16,173 nt of DNA from Halanaerobiales bacterium (GCA_023128035.1 JAGMES010000097.1:1-16173); one strand, 5' to 3'. Shown: positions 9,303 to 15,546, counted from the stretch's first letter. Numbers and translations: made by a program. Notes: generated from the letters alone by a model not told the origin.

Positions 9303-9668
9303 TTATTCAGCGGATTCAACATTTACTACAAAGTGTAGTTCATTTGTTACTACAGAGCTATTTTCAAATTCTGTTGAAACTACAATATTTTTAGTTCCAG
9401 GTGTCGTAAATACAATATCCCTAAGAATCCCACCATCTGTAACTAAATCGTCATCAAATCCTTCAACTTGCCAATGAAACTCTTTAACTAAATCAGGAGT
9501 TCCAGCTTCTTGATAAAAGACGCAAATTATAGCAGGTTCGTTTATAACTAAAGTCTTTGGAATTGTTTGAAAACCAGTCAAAAATAAATGATATTCTCTG
9601 TTACTGCACCCGCTAAAGACTAATAAAATTAAAATAAGTATTGATATGTACTTAATAAATTTCATCAA
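9303..9668 (-). CDS. Small lipoprotein of unknown function
   Basis: The product is 121 residues. It has a basic start, a hydrophobic segment (about 6-17) and a lipobox VFSGC with Cys20, so it should be exported, lipidated and anchored on the outer face of the membrane. The mature part is rich in beta-type sequence, with GFQTIPKTLVINEPA near the start and FTTPGTKNIVVST near 90, reminiscent of immunoglobulin-like or PKD-like folds, though this is only a resemblance. AGGAGG-type ribosome binding site bases lie just upstream (9672-9677 on the plus strand, read in reverse). It is second in an operon, 22 bases after the 9691-10818 gene. No family was recognised. Confidence 0.75.
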   Translation of the reverse strand: MMKFIKYISILILILLVFSGCSNREYHLFLTGFQTIPKTLVINEPAIICVFYQEAGTPDLVKEFHWQVEGFDDDLVTDGGILRDIVFTTPGTKNIVVSTEFENSSVVTNELHFVVNVESAE

Positions 9669-9690
9669 TTAACCTCCTTATTTTTTCAAT

Positions 9691-10818
9691 TTAGTAATTA
9701 AGTCGAATACCTCCCTTACCAAAAAGAATTTGCGAGTAAGTTTCATCGTCGAAAATATGGTAGAAATAAATTTGGGTTTCACCTAATGTATCATCTTCAT
9801 TAGTAATTAAATTGGTTGTATCAAAATTTCCTTTAATGGAATAGTATTCATTTTTCCAAGTAAAGGCACCATTAACAGTAAAAGTTATATAGTCGCCCCA
9901 ATCAAAATCTTCTTCTCTTACAATTAATTTCCAGAACATATTGTTTGGAGTATTAGGATAATAGAAAATTATTGATTCATAGTTATACCAATGATTAGTA
10001 GAATTTACTTCAACATAGTCTTGTCTTATTGTCCATTCATTTTCTCCAACGGTATAAAGACAATAAACCTCTGGAGCACCAGAATACCAAGGTTCTGACG
10101 TATCCGTGATCATAAGACCTGTTAGTTCTTCATGATGAACGAGAGTTCCATCATCTAAATCTAATGGTTTTACATTTGAATTTGAAATGGTTTTTGGTCT
10201 TGTCATTCTAGGTATTCTTTCATTTATACCGATAACAACTACAGGATATTCTGGTGGGGTATCAGCAGGGAACATTTTTACATTTCCATGTTCATCGTAG
10301 CCTGGTAAAGCTTCGATCTCTAAATCATCAATATCATATCTCATAGGAATAACATATATTGGTCCATCATAAGTACTCCATTGTTCAAAGTTAACAGGAA
10401 TTGAAATATTAAAATATGGAATTGAATCTACCAAATCGTTGAGTGATACTTCTTCACCACAAAGTTGAATATTTTGTTTCATAAGATTTTTTACTGTTTT
10501 TCCTTCTTTAGTTGTTTTAGAAGCAATCATATCATATAAAACATTATTATCTCCATCAAACTTCTTTGCAATTTCTACTGTAAGTAATTCTTTAAATCCC
10601 TTATTCTCTGAAATAGTTCGAGCAAACATTGGTGCAAGTTTAATAAGATTTCGCTGTGCTTCTTCAGGTGTGTGACTGCTAATAATACTATCTGCTTTAG
10701 TCTCTATTTCATCTAAGTCAATGATATCTTCACTAACGACGTCAACAATATTCTGGCCACATCCTACAAGTAATAAAAAAACAAGTGCCATTATTAAAAG
10801 AAAACTTTTTTTTTTCAC
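9691..10818 (-). CDS. Larger lipoprotein of unknown function
   Basis: The product is 375 residues, starting at a GTG (10816-10818) with GGGAGA about 10 bases upstream. The N-terminus KKKSFLLIMALVFLLLVGC is a classic lipoprotein signal with a LVGC lipobox (Cys20). The next 100 residues are helical and acidic (IIDLDEIETKADSIISSH and onward). They are followed by NISIPVNFEQWSTYDGPIYV near 150 and by PEYPVVVIGINERIPR near 203. The C-terminal half is Trp/Tyr-rich and probably beta-structured (WYNYESIIFYY near 280). It should be tethered to the cell surface. Two internal cysteines are C116 and C254. It is co-transcribed with the small lipoprotein after it. I recognise no family with confidence. Confidence 0.78.
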   Translation of the reverse strand: MKKKSFLLIMALVFLLLVGCGQNIVDVVSEDIIDLDEIETKADSIISSHTPEEAQRNLIKLAPMFARTISENKGFKELLTVEIAKKFDGDNNVLYDMIASKTTKEGKTVKNLMKQNIQLCGEEVSLNDLVDSIPYFNISIPVNFEQWSTYDGPIYVIPMRYDIDDLEIEALPGYDEHGNVKMFPADTPPEYPVVVIGINERIPRMTRPKTISNSNVKPLDLDDGTLVHHEELTGLMITDTSEPWYSGAPEVYCLYTVGENEWTIRQDYVEVNSTNHWYNYESIIFYYPNTPNNMFWKLIVREEDFDWGDYITFTVNGAFTWKNEYYSIKGNFDTTNLITNEDDTLGETQIYFYHIFDDETYSQILFGKGGIRLNY

Positions 10819-10884
10819 GTTAATACATCTCCCTTTTGAATTTTTTGAAAGTGATCTTTATTAAAATCTATGCAGATTCACCCC

Positions 10885-10912
10885 CTGATTTAATAATTAT
10901 ATATATGTCATT
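10885..10912 (-). promoter_or_regulatory. Candidate promoter for the lipoprotein operon
   Basis: On the minus strand TTGGCG is followed after 17 bases by TATTAA in a very AT-rich stretch. The match to the usual -10 is modest, and TATAAT also occurs here at a shorter spacing. Confidence 0.3.
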
Positions 10913-11030
10913 CGCCAATATTTCTGTTACTCCTTCTTTTTTCTATAAAAATACATAGTTAACTTTATGTACTTATATTGCTTATTAATGCTCATTTTTT
11001 AATCAAAACTATTAAATTTCATAAAAAACA

Positions 11031-11060
11031 AAACTCCATACAAAATTTCTAGGAGTTTTT
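11031..11060. terminator. Hairpin AAACTCC/GGAGTTT with T-tract
   Basis: A 7-bp stem with a loop of about 14 bases is followed by TTTTT. No plus-strand gene ends directly before it, so what it terminates is unclear. Confidence 0.45.
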
Positions 11061-11156
11061 ATAAGCTAAATAAAATAATTTTCTTTTACTTTCTACGATT
11101 GATGAAGTTGAATAATAGTAGTACAATTTTCTTAAACTAGTGTCACTGAAATAAAA

Positions 11157-11183
11157 AAAGATCAGGCTTACTCTGATATTTTT
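11157..11183. repeat. Hairpin of the GATCAGG family, copy 2
   Basis: This matches 9177-9202 closely (AAAGATCAGGCTTA, then CTCTGAT and TTTTAATTGGTG). The right arm has a changed base (GATATTT), so the stem is weaker than in copy 1. Confidence 0.6.
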
Positions 11184-11211
11184 AATTGGTGCAGTTTCAT
11201 TAGACAAAGCG

Positions 11212-11237
11212 AAAGACCAGGCTAATAACCTGTCTTT
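11212..11237. repeat. Hairpin of the GACCAGG family, copy 4
   Basis: AAAGACCAGG and CCTGTCTTT pair with one G missing from the right arm. It follows the GATCAGG hairpin, in the same tandem order as 9177-9267. Confidence 0.55.
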
Positions 11238-11248
11238 GTTGAAAAAAC

Positions 11249-11277
11249 AACCGACCAGTATTAATACTGGTCGGTTT
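11249..11277. repeat. Perfect palindrome CCGACCAGTATT/AATACTGGTCGG
   Basis: A 12-base arm pairs with its immediate reverse complement at 11251-11274, extended by flanking AA and TT. The module around it (TTGAAAAAACAA before, TTTGCTATTCTGG after) recurs at 12311-12359. Confidence 0.65.
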
Positions 11278-11294
11278 GCTATTCTGGAGTGATA

Positions 11295-11460
11295 CAACTC
11301 CCTTGCATCTATGGAGTGCAAGGGAGTTGACTAAGTCTGCTATTCCCCCAGCTATGGTAACGCTTAGAGGTGGGGGAATCCTGCCCAAGCTGCCAAGACT
11401 AAGGGAGTGTTCAAGTATTAGTGCTTATATGGGCAGTCATAAGGGCAATCGAAGTTAATG
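11295..11460 (+). ncRNA. Strongly foldable segment, possible relic of an IS200/IS605 omega-RNA-like end
   Basis: Three nested or adjacent stems are visible: AACTCCCTTGCA with TGCAAGGGAGTT (about 11297-11329), ATTCCCCC with GGGGGAAT (about 11341-11380), and CTGCCCA with TGGGCAG (about 11382-11436). The pattern GGTAACGCTTAGAGGTGGGG resembles, from memory, the 3' parts of tnpB genes that encode the guide RNA in IS200/IS605 elements. No tnpB protein is recognisable around it. It might instead be an unrelated structured RNA. Confidence 0.35.
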
Positions 11461-11648
11461 GATGGAACACACCATTCTCCAGTGATGGTACAAAATATTT
11501 CTTTTTTAGGTGTAATCATAAATTGTGCACCTCTTTTCGATGGAAGTAGGTTTTTAAAACCTTATAATAGACATATTCAACAAAAACCAAAAACAATACT
11601 TTTTATAAATAAAAAATGTTCAGTGCTAATTTAGGTGTTTTATATTAT
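11461..11648. other. Intergenic stretch without a recognised gene
   Basis: The stretch is AT-rich with a small inverted repeat (AATGG...CCATT near 11457-11476). TAATAGACATATTCAA near 11565 vaguely resembles the start of the CRISPR repeat but is too short to call. Confidence 0.3.
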
Positions 11649-11652
11649 TTTG

Positions 11653-11692
11653 GTTGATACTCCCCACGTCTAAAGGCAGGGAAGTAATCAAG
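11653..11692 (+). mobile_element. Possible right-end hairpin of an IS200/IS605-type element
   Basis: ACTCCCC and GGGAAGT form an imperfect stem around CGTCTAAAGG, followed a few bases later by TCAAG. Subterminal hairpins with a nearby TCAA cleavage site are the known layout of IS200/IS605 right ends. Without a transposase this is a weak call. Confidence 0.3.
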
Positions 11693-11695
11693 CTA

Positions 11696-11764
11696 AAAGA
11701 CCAGCATAATAACTTGGTCTTTGCTTTTGGATTCTAAGCCTGGGTAACTACGAGTGGGGCTTTT
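11696..11764. repeat. Copy of the two-hairpin module (GACCAGG family copy 5 plus AAGCCTGGG hairpin)
   Basis: AAAGACCAG...CTTGGTCTTTGCTT is followed by AAGCCTGGG...GTGGGGCTT. The order and spacing match 8370-8443, and a partial CRISPR leader follows at once. Confidence 0.55.
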
Positions 11765-11844
11765 TAAATTAGAAGAAGGATATTTTTTATATAATCTTGA
11801 ATATGGAAGGAGAGTAGACACACTTCCTTAAGTGGAATTGAAAC
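11765..11844 (+). CRISPR. Relic CRISPR leader fragment and single decayed repeat
   Basis: TTAGAAGAAGGATATTTT (from 11768) matches the start of the leader at 8755. The 37-base stretch 11808-11844 matches the array repeat at TAGACA-ACTTCC and GGAATTGAAAC, with changes in its 5' part. The middle of the leader is missing. No second repeat or clear spacer follows. The zinc-finger gene begins 17 bases later. Confidence 0.55.
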
Positions 11845-11861
11845 CTAAAATGGGATAAGTA

Positions 11862-12083
11862 ATGAAACATGTTAAATGCTCAATCTGTGGTGGAGAAGCA
11901 GAAGAAGTGCTGAGAGATTTTAGATACGTATATAATGGGGTTCCTATTATACTGAATGAAATTCCCTATTTAGTTTGTAAAGAATGCGGTGAGGAACTAA
12001 TTGATAGCCGATATGAAAGAGTTATTGAAGAGAGTATTAACCAATATCGTAGTCAAAAAACTTTGAATATAATGATCCCCTAA
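11862..12083 (+). CDS. YgiT-type zinc-finger protein (MqsA N-terminal-like), probably truncated by a frameshift
   Basis: The 73-residue product has the CSIC...CKEC pair (residues 6-9 and 39-42), the four-cysteine zinc site of the YgiT/MqsA antitoxin N-terminal family. GVPIILNEIPYLVCKECGEE is typical of that family. The frame shifts near TCAAAAAACTTT (12054-12065). In the third frame the sequence continues directly as FEYNDPLTCEEVASLLAVS, the start of an excisionase-type HTH. This suggests one zinc-finger plus HTH regulator split by a one-base change in an A-tract. No toxin gene such as MqsR is adjacent. The family usually represses its own toxin operon. No strong ribosome binding site was seen before the ATG at 11862. 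Confidence 0.6.
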   Translation: MKHVKCSICGGEAEEVLRDFRYVYNGVPIILNEIPYLVCKECGEELIDSRYERVIEESINQYRSQKTLNIMIP

Positions 12084-12310
12084 CTTGCGAGGAGGTAGCT
12101 TCGCTTTTGGCTGTAAGCTATCAGGTTGTGATAGGAATGCTTACTGATGGCAAGCTACCTGGAACTAAAATTGGGCGTGAATGGAGAGTTCCTTATGGAG
12201 TACTTATGGAATATATTCAAAGTATTAGCGTGAATAATTTAGCTCAATTAGAAAAGGATGTTTTTCAGTCTTGTTCAGTAAGCAGGAGAGTTAGAGGTAG
12301 TGCAAGTTGA
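12066..12310 (+). pseudogene. Excisionase/MerR-like HTH domain, probably detached 3' part of the zinc-finger gene
   Basis: The frame reads DPLTCEEVASLLAVSYQVV, then GKLPGTKIGREWRVP, then LMEYI, matching the HTH_17 pattern (EVA-LL-VS, G-LP--KIGR-WRVP, YI) for DNA binding. The only start with a Shine-Dalgarno-like site is TTG at 12107, which would remove the first helix, so independent translation would give a damaged domain. The AGGAGG before it also encodes the conserved EEV, so it need not be a real ribosome site. A terminator-like hairpin follows at 12321. Confidence 0.55.
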
Positions 12311-12320
12311 TTGAAAAAAC

Positions 12321-12348
12321 AAACGACCAGTGGTTAAGCTGGTCGTTT
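12321..12348 (+). terminator. Hairpin AAACGACCAG/CTGGTCGTTT
   Basis: A 10-bp perfect stem with an 8-base loop is followed by TTTT. It ends the zinc-finger/HTH transcript and is the second copy of the CGACCAG module at 11249. Confidence 0.65.
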
Positions 12349-12472
12349 TGCTATTCTGGTTAACGCTTTGATATATGAAAAATATGGAGAAAATCGGCGA
12401 ACGAAAGTTCGAAAAATCAAAGGGAAAATTCATTATTTGGTGAAATACAAAAATGACAAAGGGGTAATTAAA

Positions 12473-12958
12473 TTGAAAATTATCAAACGAATTATAATTT
12501 TAAGTATGTTACTTTTTTTATTAGTTAGTTGGAGTTCGAGCGAAGCATCAAATAATGCTAACAATGTGGAATCTGAACAAATATTTTCATTTACAGAAAT
12601 AAGTGAATTCCTGCGTAAGCTATCTACAGAACCTAATAGCCATTCAATTATGGAAATGGATAACGTACATTATTCTTTGAATTTGTTAGAAAAAGATCAT
12701 GATACTCCACTGTTATTAGGCATTTTCACATTTTATAATATGGGAAAAGAAACAGTAACTACAAAAGTAGATTGGATATTATCAGAAAATACAGAGGACG
12801 TATATAAGATTGAAAAATGGAAATTAAATACCAAAATTAATGGTAACGATATAGTGAATTTGTGTTTTGCCGAAGATGTAACAGAACAAGAGAAATATAT
12901 TATTTTCTTTCTGGATATAAACGCTAAGAGGAGCACTTACCAATTAATCACTCAATAA
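12473..12958 (+). CDS. Small exported or membrane-anchored protein of unknown function
   Basis: I place the start at the TTG at 12473, because AAAGGGG (12458-12464) is well spaced before it and the signal sequence begins there. An upstream ATG at 12368 would add 35 basic residues with no ribosome site. The 161-residue product starts MKIIKRIIILSMLLFLLVSW. This looks like a lipoprotein signal whose lipobox Cys is replaced by Trp (LVSWSSS), so it may be cleaved by ordinary signal peptidase or stay membrane-anchored. The mature part contains FTEISEFLRKLSTEP, MDNVHYSLNLLE and a beta-rich C-terminal half (LLGIFTFYNMGKETVTTKVDW). No family was recognised. It stands alone between hairpin repeats. Confidence 0.6.
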   Translation: MKIIKRIIILSMLLFLLVSWSSSEASNNANNVESEQIFSFTEISEFLRKLSTEPNSHSIMEMDNVHYSLNLLEKDHDTPLLLGIFTFYNMGKETVTTKVDWILSENTEDVYKIEKWKLNTKINGNDIVNLCFAEDVTEQEKYIIFFLDINAKRSTYQLITQ

Positions 12959-13014
12959 ATCAGTGCAGGCTAAAGGCATAACAATAGCACAGGTTATATT
13001 AGCTCTGATCTTGC

Positions 13015-13197
13015 ATATTAAATCAAAAGAAGGATTTTTTAAAAAAATCTAGAATATAGTAATATGTAAAATTCCATACCAAAGCGAGACGGCAAAAACC
13101 CCCGTCTGGTGTGGGAAATTAATTCTGAGGCCAATGGTATCACGAGTTTTCAAGACAAGTGTAACAATAAACATAATTTCTAATGAGGAATTGAAAT
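13015..13197 (+). CRISPR. Relic CRISPR leader and single decayed repeat upstream of the RiPP locus
   Basis: The stretch matches the active-looking leader at 8755 block by block: AAAAGAAGGATTTTTT, TCTAGAATATAGTAATAT, the foldable ACGGCAAAAACCCCCGT block (13089-13105), then CCAATGGTATCACGAGTTTTC. The 37-base repeat at 13161-13197 differs from the array repeat at about six positions. A 36-base stretch follows (13198-13233), then GTAACTAAT, which may be the start of a second, unrecognisable repeat. Without intact repeats it is unlikely to function. Confidence 0.65.
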
Positions 13198-13280
13198 GTA
13201 GTTTCGCCATTTATCGGTGCTTTGAAATCTTGTGTAACTAATTAATGACCTCACAAAATACATTTTGAAAGGAGACTAAA

Positions 13281-13565
13281 ATGTTAGAAAATCAAGAGCA
13301 ATGGATTATTAAAGTCAAAGAAGAAATCCCTTATGTTGAAATTCCTGAAGAGTTTAGAGTTGATTCAGATATTGAATCAATGCCATTAGAAGATTTTGTA
13401 AATATTATTACTCAAATAAATGGTGACGAATCGGAACAAGAGGATACCAGCAGATGTTTTATTAGAGTGAAACATTGCTGCCTAAAAGTTAAACATTGTT
13501 GTGTGAAACCACCAGCCGGAACAAAGTATTCAACAGGAAAAGTTCAATGGTGTTCAAACAAATAA
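13281..13565 (+). CDS. Cysteine-rich RiPP precursor peptide
   Basis: The 94-residue peptide has a clear ribosome site (AAAGGAGA, 13269-13276). The first 58 residues form an acidic leader without cysteine (EEIPYVEIPEEF, MPLEDFVNIITQIN). The C-terminal 36 residues are basic and hold all six cysteines: C59, C66, C67, C73, C74 and C91. Residues 61-67 and 68-74 are a tandem heptad, IRVKHCC then LKVKHCC. The next gene encodes a radical SAM/SPASM enzyme and overlaps by one base (TAATG). This architecture fits ranthipeptide- or sactipeptide-type products, in which the enzyme links cysteine sulfur to carbon atoms of acceptor residues. The precursor is seen; the crosslinks are inferred. I do not recognise the exact family; it is not SCIFF by sequence, although it too has six cysteines. 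Confidence 0.75.
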   Translation: MLENQEQWIIKVKEEIPYVEIPEEFRVDSDIESMPLEDFVNIITQINGDESEQEDTSRCFIRVKHCCLKVKHCCVKPPAGTKYSTGKVQWCSNK

Positions 13566-14887
13566 TGAAACTTTCAAATTATAATATTACATCTGAAATT
13601 AGTAATAAAGAGCTTATTCTTTCTAATTTGCTTTCCGGTGCAATTATATCTATAAATAAAGAAAGTTATTATTTAATCCAAAATAATAGAGAAGATGAGA
13701 TTTCTTCTTCTTTGTTAAATAAATTAAAAATAGGGCGTTTTTTAATTCCTGATAATTTTGATGAATTAAATTTTATACAAACCAAATTTTTTTATAACAA
13801 ATTTAGAACTGATCTATTGTCTTTAACAATTTTGCCAACACTTGATTGCAATTTTGATTGTTCATATTGTTATGAAAATAATACAATATCTTATATGTCT
13901 GAAGAAATAGCAAATAAACTAGTTAATTTTACAGCAAGGAACCTTGCCGGTAAAAAAGATTTTTCTGTTGCATGGTATGGAGGAGAACCTTTACTTGCAG
14001 CTTCGAAAATATGGGATCTTTCAAAAGTTTTTATCGCTATGAGTAAAAAAATAGGTGTAAGATATGATGCTTCAATGATAACAAACGGGGCGTTACTTAC
14101 ACCCGAAAATGTTCATAAACTTATTGAACATAAAATTCAAACAATACAAGTTACAATTGATGGTCCTAGAGATATTCATAATAAAATGAGGCCTTTTTCC
14201 AGTAGATTTTCAAAAATACCTGATTCTTATGATTTAATTTTAGACAATGTTGCTTATGCTTGTGAAAAAATTGCTGTTAATATAAGAATTAATTTGGGAC
14301 AGGATAATTATGAACAACTTGAAAAATTGTTGAATTCATCTAAATTTAACAAATTAAAAGATAGGGTTAACATATATATAAGTCCTTTGCTTCCCTTTGG
14401 AACAGGTTCAAAAGTTAATGATCATAATTTTCATACTAAATGTTTTGATCATCCTAGTTTTGCAAATATCGAAGCAAATCTTTCGGATAAAATAAAAAAA
14501 GCAGGATTCGAAGCAGGATATGATTTTGATGGAAGTAAATGTAGTTGCTGTAGAGCAGTTTGTCTCAATCATTGGGTAGTTGATCCTGAAGGTAATCTTT
14601 TGAAATGTTGGGATAGTCTCGGTGATTCAACAGGTATTGTTGGGCATATATCAGAACCTCCAAAAGAAGAACCCATGTTTCAAAATCATAATCTTTTTCA
14701 ATGGATTTCATATAGCCCTTTAAATAATATTGATTGCAAACAGTGTAAATTTTTACCGCTTTGTATGGGAGGATGTCCACATCGAGTTATCAAAGATAAA
14801 GTTGATAATAAATTCAAATGCTCATTTATAAAATTTAATTATAAACAAATGCTAAAAAGTCTATATCTAGAATCACAGAAAATATAA
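13565..14887 (+). CDS. Radical SAM/SPASM peptide maturase
   Basis: The 440-residue enzyme starts at the ATG overlapping the precursor stop. An in-frame upstream extension lies wholly within the precursor gene and is unlikely. The N-terminal 85 residues (SNYNITSEISNKELILSNLL) resemble the peptide-recognition region of related maturases. The radical SAM cluster motif is CNFDCSYC (C95, C99, C102). YGGEPLL near 140 is the usual GGEP motif that contacts S-adenosylmethionine. The C-terminal SPASM region has cysteines at 326, 328, 329, 333, about 347, 391, 394, 400, 404 and 419, enough for two auxiliary iron-sulfur clusters. It should act in the cytoplasm on the adjacent Cys-rich precursor. It appears intact. 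CcpM-type Cys-rich peptide maturases are the nearest named group I can suggest, without a search. Confidence 0.88.
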   Translation: MKLSNYNITSEISNKELILSNLLSGAIISINKESYYLIQNNREDEISSSLLNKLKIGRFLIPDNFDELNFIQTKFFYNKFRTDLLSLTILPTLDCNFDCSYCYENNTISYMSEEIANKLVNFTARNLAGKKDFSVAWYGGEPLLAASKIWDLSKVFIAMSKKIGVRYDASMITNGALLTPENVHKLIEHKIQTIQVTIDGPRDIHNKMRPFSSRFSKIPDSYDLILDNVAYACEKIAVNIRINLGQDNYEQLEKLLNSSKFNKLKDRVNIYISPLLPFGTGSKVNDHNFHTKCFDHPSFANIEANLSDKIKKAGFEAGYDFDGSKCSCCRAVCLNHWVVDPEGNLLKCWDSLGDSTGIVGHISEPPKEEPMFQNHNLFQWISYSPLNNIDCKQCKFLPLCMGGCPHRVIKDKVDNKFKCSFIKFNYKQMLKSLYLESQKI

Positions 14888-14889
14888 TG

Positions 14890-14939
14890 TACCCTATAGA
14901 GTGGACAATAAAAAAAAGTCTACCCTATAGGGTATTTTT
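14890..14939 (+). terminator. Terminator after the radical SAM gene
   Basis: The palindrome TACCCTATAGGGTA (14921-14934) is followed by TTTTTA. An upstream ACCCTATAG (14891-14899) can pair with the same right arm to make a longer alternative stem. It would end the RiPP operon, implying that no exporter gene is co-transcribed. Confidence 0.7.
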
Positions 14940-15077
14940 ATGTATAATTAAACAAATGAGAATTGGGAGAATGAAAAATAATAGAAAATGTACTCACAAA
15001 AAAATCATATATAAATTATTGAGGTAAGGCAGATCAATATTGAATATTGAAGAAAAACTTTAATAACCTAGGTCAAT

Positions 15078-15221
15078 ATGAAGATAAGGCATATGATGAG
15101 TTTAAACGTGCAGAGAGAAAAGCAAATTTTAAAAATCCTAATATCAAATTCTACTCAAAAAGAATTGCGTAAGGCACATAATCTCGAAAAAATGTATAGA
15201 GCGGGATCATTCAATGAGTAA
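15078..15221 (+). pseudogene. C-terminal remnant of a possible AAA-family ATPase gene
   Basis: The frame from 15078 ends TQKELRKAHNLEKMYRAGSFNE and overlaps the next start by eight bases. The (R)K-(H)N-EK-YRAG-F pattern recalls the C-termini of RloA/AbiLi-like ATPases from memory. In the same stretch another frame reads NLGQYEDKAYDEFKRAERKA, so the segment may be a junction of two gene pieces. Only a tail is present, and the ATPase core is missing. Confidence 0.3.
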
Positions 15222-15545
15222 GGAAATTATCGTTTTTATTTCAGAAGGTGAAAAGACAGAAAACCAAATAATAAATAATTTAAAAAATGAATTTTTAATA
15301 GTGAAAACAAGGAAATAATTTTTCTGTCGTTCAAGGCTGAGATATATCAATTATATAAAAAACTAAAAGAAGATGATTTCCAAACAGAGGTTATTGAGAT
15401 ATTAATAGAAAGATGCTCTGATGTAAAAAAAGAACTGTCTTGTATTGGCAGAGATAAACAATCAATTTCACAAATATCCCCTTTTTTCTTAGTTGATTAT
15501 TTTGGAGAAAATATATATAACCAAATAACTGATAATAGTGAGTAA
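15214..15545 (+). pseudogene. Frameshifted TOPRIM/RloB-like defence protein remnant
   Basis: The first part reads MSKEIIVFISEGEKTENQII and stops at TAA 15316-15318. The frame continues two bases over from about 15303 as ENKEIIFLSFKAEIYQLYKKL to TAA 15543-15545. SEGEKTE resembles the acidic EGEKTE motif of RloB and related TOPRIM-fold proteins. SPFFLVDYFGEN near the end may be a worn FFDYDGH-like metal motif. The total is shorter than a full protein and ends abruptly. Together with the preceding fragment it suggests the ruins of an abortive-infection-type ATPase plus TOPRIM pair. Function is inferred from short motifs only. Confidence 0.42.
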
Positions 15546-15546
15546 T

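Noticed and set aside
11563..11580. CRISPR repeat fragment near TAATAGACATATTCAA
   Set aside because: Only the short TAGACATA core matches, no leader block or repeat 3' end follows.
13234..13272. Second decayed repeat after the 36-base stretch downstream of the 13161 repeat
   Set aside because: Spacing fits a spacer, but beyond the first few bases the match to the repeat is poor; mentioned only as a possibility.
14565..14780. Minus-strand open frame inside the radical SAM gene
   Set aside because: It is antisense to the conserved SPASM cysteines and has no ribosome binding site.
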